Made by a program: the position numbers and the translations under genes. A DNA stretch of 5,066 bases from an uncultured Planctomycetaceae bacterium. Lineage in GTDB: Bacteria > Planctomycetota > Planctomycetia > Planctomycetales > Planctomycetaceae. Numbering within the stretch: the first letter of the stretch is position 1; each line of letters starts with the position of its first letter. The notes under the pieces are model-generated. The model was not told the DNA's origin and searched no databases. It saw nothing but the letters and a program-made list of their open reading frames with translations. Location of the stretch: the NCBI GenBank assembly GCA_937952455.1, contig CALFYU010000722.1, positions 1-5,066 on the forward strand. The letters run 5' to 3'. Positions 1-4,599 of this stretch are shown here, in pieces.

Positions 1-141
1 CGACGCGTCGCGACGACGATTGTTGCCCTAGTCGCGAAACGGGATTGGAATCGTCCTTGTTACTCGCCATAATGGAAGGCGGGACCATTGTTAAGCCGGG
101 TATTTTGTCAGCTTATGGACATGCTGTCGACCGGGTGTTCT

Positions 142-187
142 TCGCCAGGGCAGTTGGCGATTCCGAGGTAGATCGGTCGCCCCTTTT
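142..187 (+). promoter_or_regulatory. Two mutually exclusive hairpins in the tatA leader (possible attenuator)
   Basis: Seen in the sequence: TCGCCA (142-147) can pair with TGGCGA (155-160) around a 7-nt loop. The same GGCGA (156-160) can instead pair with TCGCC (177-181). That second stem is extended by CCGA (163-166) with TCGG (173-176) across a 2-nt bulge, and TTTT follows at 184-187. The two folds cannot coexist, and the second resembles a weak terminator ending 9 nt before the Shine-Dalgarno of the first tatA gene. A regulatory role is inference: the stems are short, the U-tract is only four bases, and such pairings can arise by chance. Confidence 0.28.
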
Positions 188-208
188 GCCCCATTAAGGA
201 CAAGCGAT

Positions 209-361
209 ATGTTTTTCGGCCCTTATGAATTGATCATCGTCGCCGCGATTGTATTGCTGCTGTTCGGCAAACGCTTGCCGGGGGCCATGCGTTCGGTCGG
301 CGAGAGCATTTCGGAATTCAAAAAGGGAATCCGCTCGGTTTCGGATGACGCGACGCCGTAA
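209..361 (+). CDS. tatA: TatA/E-type twin-arginine translocase subunit, short form (50 aa)
   Basis: This is a small membrane protein of the TatA family. TatA oligomerises with TatBC to export folded proteins carrying twin-arginine signals across the cytoplasmic membrane. The parts are a very short N-terminus with polar E7, a hydrophobic helix over about residues 8-19, the hinge F19-G20-K-R-L-P24, then an amphipathic helix (about 25-41) containing S-E-F-K-K-G. The acidic tail of only about nine residues ends in DDATP. At 50 aa it is shorter than typical TatA (about 60-90 aa) but keeps every core element. The ATG is supported by AAGGA at 196-200, 8 nt upstream. A second tatA starts 111 bp downstream in the same orientation, and 19 nt over the helix/hinge codons (255-273) are identical to 546-564 in it. 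tatB and tatC are not in the window. TatA, TatB and TatE cannot be separated firmly by sequence, but the short length argues against TatB. Confidence 0.88.
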   Translation: MFFGPYELIIVAAIVLLLFGKRLPGAMRSVGESISEFKKGIRSVSDDATP

Positions 362-472
362 CAGCCGAGCGACCAGGCTATACAGTTTCCACAACGGCAA
401 ATGCAATTGGCGTGGCGCGGGATGTATGCGGCATGCTCGTCCCACCACCCTGAAACGCTGGGAGAAGTTTTC

Positions 473-775
473 ATGTGCACTCCAATTCTCGGTTTCTTTG
501 GCGCACCCGGCCCAATGGAAATGATGATCATCGGCATCATTGCCCTGCTGCTGTTCGGCAAACGTCTGCCGGAAGTGGCTCGCAGTATGGGCCGCGGGAT
601 CGTTGAGTTCAAGAAAGGGGTCAGCGGGATCGAGGACGAGGTCGATCGGGCGACTTATTCGACGCCCAGTTCTTCGTCGCGGCCAATCGCCAATGATACG
701 GCCGAACCGGTGACCGCGCCCAAATTCGAGCCGCCCGTCGGCGAACCGACTGACGCCAGTTCCGAATCCCGCTAA
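473..775 (+). CDS. tatA: TatA-type twin-arginine translocase subunit (100 aa)
   Basis: This is a second TatA-family pore subunit for export of folded proteins. It has an N-terminal extension (C2, GFFGAPGP) before polar E16, a hydrophobic helix over about residues 17-28, the hinge F28-G-K-R-L-P33, and an amphipathic helix (34-50) ending VEFKKG. Next comes an acidic stretch (GIEDEVD), then a Ser/Pro/Glu-rich tail of about 40 residues, probably disordered. Length is normal for the family. The start at 473 is chosen because GGGAGAA lies at 460-466, 6 nt upstream, and the hydrophobic helix then sits near the N-terminus. An ATG at 401 in the same frame would add 24 residues with no TatA character, and the ATG at 515 has no ribosome site. 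It is likely cotranscribed with the short tatA 111 bp upstream, because no terminator is seen between them. A strong hairpin lies 53 nt after the stop. Confidence 0.93.
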   Translation: MCTPILGFFGAPGPMEMMIIGIIALLLFGKRLPEVARSMGRGIVEFKKGVSGIEDEVDRATYSTPSSSSRPIANDTAEPVTAPKFEPPVGEPTDASSESR

Positions 776-828
776 GCGTTCCCGCACAGCGCTGTCCCGA
801 CAGTATGGAAGCATGTGGATCGTTCTTG

Positions 829-860
829 AGCGCGCCACGGCAGGCCCGTGGCGCCGCTTT
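829..860 (+). terminator. GC-rich hairpin after tatA, probable terminator
   Basis: AGCG+CGCCACGG (829-840) pairs with CCGTGGCG (846-853) and CGCT (855-858). This gives a 12-bp stem with one bulged C and a 5-nt loop. Only TTT lies at the 3' end (858-860), so the U-tract is poor. The stem is strong and sits between the second tatA and the tRNA promoter region, which fits a terminator for the tatA unit. Termination without a good U-tract is inference. Confidence 0.5.
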
Positions 861-878
861 CGGATCGGGCGAGGCTGC

Positions 879-907
879 TTGAAGTTCCCCCGGCCAGCCG
901 ATAATAT
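879..907 (+). promoter_or_regulatory. Candidate sigma-70-type promoter for tRNA-Val
   Basis: TTGAAG (879-884) matches four of six bases of the -35 consensus. GATAAT (900-905) matches five of six of the -10 consensus with a short 15-bp spacer. The overlapping TAATAT (902-907) gives a 17-bp spacer with a weaker -10. Transcription would start near 912-914, a few bases before the mature tRNA at 921, which suits a stand-alone tRNA gene. The call rests on consensus matching by eye. Confidence 0.4.
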
Positions 908-920
908 CGGGACGCATCCT

Positions 921-993
921 GGGCGGCTAACTCAGTGGTTAGAGTGCTATCTTCACACGGTAGAAGTCACTGGTTCGAATCCAGTGCCGCCCA
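921..993 (+). tRNA. tRNA-Val: tRNA-Val (anticodon CAC)
   Basis: A complete 73-nt cloverleaf that decodes the valine codon GUG. The acceptor stem GGGCGGC (921-927) pairs perfectly with GCCGCCC (986-992), and the discriminator is A993. The D stem ACTC/GAGT is 930-933 with 942-945, with GG at 937-938 in the loop. The anticodon stem CTATC/GGTAG is 947-951 with 959-963 and contains one G-U pair. Its loop TTCACAC (952-958) puts the anticodon CAC at 954-956. A 5-nt variable region (964-968) is followed by the T stem ACTGG/CCAGT (969-973 with 981-985) and the loop TTCGAAT. A35 and A73 agree with bacterial valine identity. CCA is not encoded, since CTG follows the discriminator, so the end must be added by the CCA-adding enzyme. 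The gene has its own candidate promoter and a strong terminator, so it is probably monocistronic. Confidence 0.97.
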
Positions 994-1030
994 CTGGTCG
1001 TTTGTGCACTTTATTGCACGTGATCGTCTA

Positions 1031-1055
1031 CCCCTGCAATTGCAGGGGTTTTTTT
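1031..1055 (+). terminator. Intrinsic terminator of tRNA-Val
   Basis: CCCCTGC (1031-1037) pairs with GCAGGGG (1042-1048) around an AATT loop; the whole 18 nt is a perfect palindrome. Seven T residues follow (1049-1055). This is a textbook Rho-independent terminator 38 nt after the tRNA. It separates the tRNA transcript from the downstream kinase gene, so the kinase needs a promoter in 1056-1192. I could not identify one there. Confidence 0.9.
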
Positions 1056-1192
1056 GTGCGTTGCTGCGATTACTTAATGTAAACGGCAGACGGCAAAACC
1101 TCGACTCGACACAACTGGCGGCTTTATTCTACGCTTCACTCACATCGGGCCACTCGACAGTTCGATTGTTCGTACCGCAACGGGTAGGGATC

Positions 1193-3688
1193 GTGACAAG
1201 CAGTGATCGGCTGAGCGACGCAGACGATACGACCACGGAGATTCTTCGTGAATTCCAGGAGGCATGGGACAGCGGTGCCCGGCCGGACATGCAGGCATTT
1301 GCGGCGCGCGTAACCGCCCGGGTGCGCCGGCGTGATCGCGGGGAGGTGATCAATGCGGACGTTGCCCGTCGGAAGAATCTCGGGGAAAACCCCTCCCCGA
1401 CCGACTATCTCGAGCATTTTCCCGCCGACCAACCGACGATCTCCGCGGCCTTCAGTGCTCATGACGACACCATTGTCACCGAGGGCGGATCACGCGATGC
1501 CGACCTGGGAAGCACGGAAGTCGACTTGGCCGTCGGCGAGATGCTGGGCAAGTACGAGATCCGCTCCGTGCTGGGTATTGGCGGAATGGGCGTCGTGTTT
1601 GGCGCGTATGACACGGTCATTCGCCGTGAAGTGGCCATCAAACTGCTCAGCACCAAACATGCGACCAATGAAACCGCCCTGTCCCGGCTCCTGCAGGAGG
1701 CGCAGACGGCCGGCGCCATCCACCATCCTAATATCGTCGGCATCTACGACGTGTTGGAGGTCGAAGGGGCCTACTACGTGGTGATGGAGAAAGTCAACGG
1801 CGACGACCTCAGCGAGGTCCTGAAAAAGTCGGCCCGCGGATTCTTGGATTGGAAACTGGCGACGCGGATCGTAATGGATTGCTGCGATGCGTTGTCCGCC
1901 GCCCACGCCCGCGGCATGATTCACCGGGACATCAAACCGCAGAACATCATGCTCACCGTCGAGTCGACGGTGAAGCTGCTCGATTTCGGGCTGGCCAAGT
2001 CCGATCAGAATTCCGAGACGGCTCTGACGCAACAGGGCACGATCCTGGGCACGCCCGATTTCATGAGTCCCGAGCAGTGCAGTTCGCGGGAGATTACCCG
2101 CTTGACGGACATTTATTCGCTGGGCGCCACCTATTTTGATCTGCTAACGGGACATCCCCCGTTTGCGGCCAGCGACACGCAATTGAAGGTGATGTTCGCC
2201 CACTGCAACCAGGACATCCCCCAAGCCACCGAAGTGCGGCCGGAATTGCCAGCCGGGTGCGACGCGATCATCGAGCGGGCGATGGCCAAGCGTCCCGAGG
2301 ACCGGTACCAATCCGCGCGGGACTTCAAGACCGATTTGGAAGCCCTGCTGGCCGACGAGGAACAGACGGCGAGCGCCTCTTCCCAGAAGAAAAAATCCAC
2401 CGACGGCACAAAGGTCCCTTGGAGGGTGGTCGCGGGCGCTTCGCTGGCGACCGTTGTGCTGGCCGTATTGTTGTCATTCAGCGGCATTTTTCGCGGACCC
2501 AGCGACGGAAATGGGAGTGCGGCGAATTCGTCGTCGGCCGAGGTGAAACTCAATCGCGGCCTTCCGCCGTTCCGGGGTGTGACGGCCGATATGATTCACC
2601 TGGGGACGACGACCGCCTTCAACGGCCCCAACGAAGAGCTGGGCCGCAATATGGTTATCGGCATGAAGACCTATTTCAATAGCGTCAACGACGCGGGGGG
2701 CGTCTACGGTCGCCGCATCGAATTGACCGTCCTCGACGACCGATACGATCCCGCCAAGGCGCTGGAAAACATGAAACAGTTGTTTGAAGATCGTAAGGTG
2801 TTCGCGGTGATCGGCAACGTCGGCACCCCCACGGCCAGCGTGACCTCCGCCTATGCCAGCGAGAACAGCTATCTGTTTTTCGCCCCTTTCACCGGCGCCA
2901 GCCTGCTCCGCGAGGATCCCCCCGACCGCTACGTGTTCAACTACCGCGCCAGCTACCAGGACGAAACGGCGGCGCTGGTGAAGTACTTCGTCGAGACGCT
3001 CGATATTTTGCCGCGACAAATTGCCGTGTTCGCGCAGAACGACGCCTTCGGGGATGACGGGTTCGCCGGGGTCGCACGGGCGGTCAAAGCCTACAGCATC
3101 GACGCGGACGAGTTGATGCGGGTCGGTTACGACCGTAATCAACTGAACATCGATCAAGCGGTCTCCACCATTCTCGATAACAAGGAGAACATCCGCGCGA
3201 TCGTGATGGTCTCGACCTACAAAGTGGCCGCCCGCTTCGTCAAGCGGATCAAGGAGGCGAAGCCCGACATGGACTTCGGGGCCGTTTCGTTTATCGGGAG
3301 CCGGGCGATAGCGGAGGAATTTCAGGAACTCGGCGGTGACGTCGGCGACGGGTTCATCGTATCGCAGGTCGTGCCGCCCTACACGTCGAATGCGACCGGG
3401 GTGATCGAGTACCGCCAGCTGCTTCAAAAGTACTTTCCCGAATACGAACCGGGGTTCGTCTCGCTGGAAGGCTTCATCGCTGCGGCGGTCTTCACCGAAG
3501 GCCTGCGGAAGGCGGGGCGGGAATTGACGACCGAAACGTTGATCGACGCCTTGCATCGCATCGATAGTCTCGACATCGGCATCGGCCCGGAACTCTCCTT
3601 CGGCCCCTCCCGACACCAGGCCTCACACCGCGTGTGGGGGACGCGGCTGAATAAGGAGGGGGAGTTTGAGAGGGTGGAGTTGGATTAG
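1193..3688 (+). CDS. Transmembrane Ser/Thr receptor kinase with C-terminal LivK-like ligand-binding domain (831 aa)
   Basis: Predicted sensor kinase. Residues 16-87 form a planctomycete-type N-terminal segment with R-x-x-G-E and D71-Y-L-E-H-F-P. Residues 121-385 are a complete Hanks-type kinase: glycine loop GIGGMGVVF (128-136), ATP lysine K150 in VAIK, helix-C glutamate E169, catalytic HRD (244-246) with K248 and N251, DFG (264-266), an activation segment ending GTPDFMSPE (286-294), D306 and R371. KKK (399-401) and W410-R411 precede one membrane helix (about 412-433). Residues 462-831 are a full-length type I periplasmic-binding domain of the branched-chain amino-acid (LivK, Peripla_BP_6) family, with TTTAFNGP, NDAGGVYGRRIEL, GNVGTPT and FFAPFTGA. 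Topology is thus kinase inside, binding domain outside. That an outside ligand such as an amino acid or amide controls phosphorylation is inference; ligand and substrates are unknown. The GTG start is chosen because it lies just before the N-terminal segment; AGGGA (1186-1190) is only 2 nt away, so the start is less sure than the gene. The frame stays open back through the terminator and tRNA, which cannot be coding. Confidence 0.93.
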   Translation: MTSSDRLSDADDTTTEILREFQEAWDSGARPDMQAFAARVTARVRRRDRGEVINADVARRKNLGENPSPTDYLEHFPADQPTISAAFSAHDDTIVTEGGSRDADLGSTEVDLAVGEMLGKYEIRSVLGIGGMGVVFGAYDTVIRREVAIKLLSTKHATNETALSRLLQEAQTAGAIHHPNIVGIYDVLEVEGAYYVVMEKVNGDDLSEVLKKSARGFLDWKLATRIVMDCCDALSAAHARGMIHRDIKPQNIMLTVESTVKLLDFGLAKSDQNSETALTQQGTILGTPDFMSPEQCSSREITRLTDIYSLGATYFDLLTGHPPFAASDTQLKVMFAHCNQDIPQATEVRPELPAGCDAIIERAMAKRPEDRYQSARDFKTDLEALLADEEQTASASSQKKKSTDGTKVPWRVVAGASLATVVLAVLLSFSGIFRGPSDGNGSAANSSSAEVKLNRGLPPFRGVTADMIHLGTTTAFNGPNEELGRNMVIGMKTYFNSVNDAGGVYGRRIELTVLDDRYDPAKALENMKQLFEDRKVFAVIGNVGTPTASVTSAYASENSYLFFAPFTGASLLREDPPDRYVFNYRASYQDETAALVKYFVETLDILPRQIAVFAQNDAFGDDGFAGVARAVKAYSIDADELMRVGYDRNQLNIDQAVSTILDNKENIRAIVMVSTYKVAARFVKRIKEAKPDMDFGAVSFIGSRAIAEEFQELGGDVGDGFIVSQVVPPYTSNATGVIEYRQLLQKYFPEYEPGFVSLEGFIAAAVFTEGLRKAGRELTTETLIDALHRIDSLDIGIGPELSFGPSRHQASHRVWGTRLNKEGEFERVELD

Positions 3689-3975
3689 CGGAGGTGAGTT
3701 CTCGCACGCGTTGAATGCGGAACTGTCGATTCGTGTACGTGGCCGCATCTTCATGTCCTCACAATCGCAGATGCGGCACACCGCAATGCGCGAAATGGCG
3801 GCACTAGAATCGCGGGTTACTCCTTAGGATGCCGCTCCCCCCCAGCGCAAACCCCATTTTCCCGTGCCCGCCTGCCAAATTTCGGGTATTTTGTAAAAAA
3901 TCGCCCGCGATCTTGGGAAAATGTGTGAAATCACCCGCCCGCTGCGGGGAGTGCTCTTAAGAGGATTGGGAATCC
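3689..3975 (+). other. 287-bp intergenic region ahead of the ECF sigma unit
   Basis: No recognisable gene is seen here. In order it holds GGAGGTGA (3690-3697), which resembles a ribosome site but has no well-spaced start; the inverted repeat at 3742-3777; a run of seven C (3837-3843); and an AT-rich patch TATTTTGTAAAAAAT (3887-3901) followed by ATCG-CCCG-CGAT (3900-3911). The AT-rich patch, 75-90 nt before the sigma-factor start, is the likeliest promoter area, but no confident -35/-10 pair was found. AAGAGGA (3959-3965) is the probable ribosome site for the sigma factor, 10 nt before its GTG. It lies within the 10-bp palindrome CTCTTAAGAG (3954-3963). Confidence 0.4.
3742..3777. repeat. 9-bp inverted repeat in the gap after the receptor kinase
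   Basis: GCCGCATCT (3742-3750) pairs perfectly with AGATGCGGC (3769-3777) across an 18-nt spacer, 54 nt after the kinase stop. No T-run follows, so it is not a standard terminator. It could be a weak or Rho-assisted terminator or a protein-binding site. An inverted repeat of this size is expected now and then by chance in 5 kb. Confidence 0.35.
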
Positions 3976-4599
3976 GTGGATCCGACACCAGACGGACAAC
4001 GCGCTTGGGAACGGCTGTGCGCGGGGGACAAAACGGCGTTGGCGGAACTGTTCGGGCAGTTTCGGCCGCAGTTGCGGCGACTCGTCGAGTTGCGGATTGT
4101 CGGTCCGCTTACCAGCCGTGTTGACCCGTCGGACGTCTTGCAGGAGACGTATATGGACGCCAGCCAAAAAATCGGCAACTACTTGACCGACCCGCGGGTG
4201 AGCCTGTTTGTCTGGCTGCGAGGACTGACTTTGGACCGCATCGCGAAAGTCCAGCGGCGGCATTTGGGAACACAGTCGCGGGCGGCGTCGCGCGAGTTGC
4301 GGTTGCCGGCGGAATCATCGTTGGCGCTGGGCCGACGTTTGCTAGCCGGCGGATCGACGCCGAGCCGGATCGTGGAACGGGAAGAATTGCGTAGACAGGT
4401 GACAGCGGCACTGCGACAATTGAACGATCGCGACCGCGAAGTGTTGGTCATGCGGCACTTTGAAGGCATGAATAACTCGCAAGTCGCCGAAGCGCTGGAA
4501 ATTGGCGCCTCGGCAGCGACAATGCGGCACGGACGCGCGCTGAAACGGCTCAAGGAAATCCTGACCGCTCAACTTCCTCCGGGAGAATCGCCGCCGTGA
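3976..4599 (+). CDS. ECF-type RNA polymerase sigma factor, planctomycete kinase-linked type (207 aa)
   Basis: This sigma-70 family factor should direct RNA polymerase to a specific promoter set. Residues 8-98 form the sigma-2 domain: an AWERLCAGD start, the core-binding motif D50-P-S-D-V-L-Q-E-T-Y59, then F78-V-W-L-R and the DRIAKVQRRHLG stretch. A variable linker rich in Arg, Ala, Ser and Leu (about 99-135) is longer than in many ECF factors and typical of planctomycete members. The sigma-4 domain (about 138-198) has LNDRDREVLVMRHFEGM, then the helix-turn-helix NNSQVAEALEIGASAATMR and ALKRLKEIL. No sigma-3 domain is present, so it is of ECF type. The start is GTG, with AAGAGGA 10 nt upstream. 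The last codons overlap the next kinase gene in GTGA, so translation is probably coupled. No classical anti-sigma gene is visible, and the kinase is the likely controlling partner by analogy with this family. Target promoters are unknown. Confidence 0.93.
   Translation: MDPTPDGQRAWERLCAGDKTALAELFGQFRPQLRRLVELRIVGPLTSRVDPSDVLQETYMDASQKIGNYLTDPRVSLFVWLRGLTLDRIAKVQRRHLGTQSRAASRELRLPAESSLALGRRLLAGGSTPSRIVEREELRRQVTAALRQLNDRDREVLVMRHFEGMNNSQVAEALEIGASAATMRHGRALKRLKEILTAQLPPGESPP

Noticed and set aside
3..197. Frame open from the window edge for 64 codons, with TAA overlapping the tatA ribosome site, as if an upstream operon gene ended there
   Set aside because: The layout is tempting, but the translation matches no family I recognise. 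Codon use is mixed (ATA, TTA, AGG; weak third-position GC) compared with the neighbouring genes, and the hairpins at 142-181 would lie inside it. Sequence upstream of the window would settle it.
401..472. 24-codon upstream extension of the second TatA
   Set aside because: It has no Shine-Dalgarno at 401 and a non-membrane sequence unlike TatA. ATG 473 has a well-placed ribosome site and gives a normal TatA N-terminus.
786..803. Palindrome ACAGCGCTGT (786-795) and the small stem CTGT/ACAG (792-803) after tatA
   Set aside because: They are too short to be a stable hairpin or a convincing operator. The larger stem at 829-858 is the better terminator candidate.
1004..1019. Small hairpin GTGCA/TGCAC between the tRNA and its terminator
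   Set aside because: It is only 5 bp with a 6-nt loop and no U-tract. It is probably incidental, or trailer structure removed during tRNA 3' processing.
813..1082. 89-codon + strand frame across the tRNA
   Set aside because: It contains the terminator hairpin arm, the whole tRNA and its terminator, and has no ribosome site or family resemblance.
935..1192. N-terminal extension of the receptor kinase frame by 86 codons, beginning inside the tRNA gene
   Set aside because: It would translate through the tRNA body and its intrinsic terminator. The residues show no family character, and the normal N-terminal segment begins shortly after GTG 1193.
2474..3616. 380-codon open frame on the minus strand
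   Set aside because: It lies fully antisense to the binding-protein domain, whose + strand translation has clear family motifs. Long antisense frames are common in GC-rich codons.
3921..4124. 67-codon + strand frame running into the sigma factor gene
   Set aside because: It overlaps the sigma-2 coding region in another frame, is Arg/Gly/Thr-rich like a GC-rich shadow frame, and has no ribosome site.
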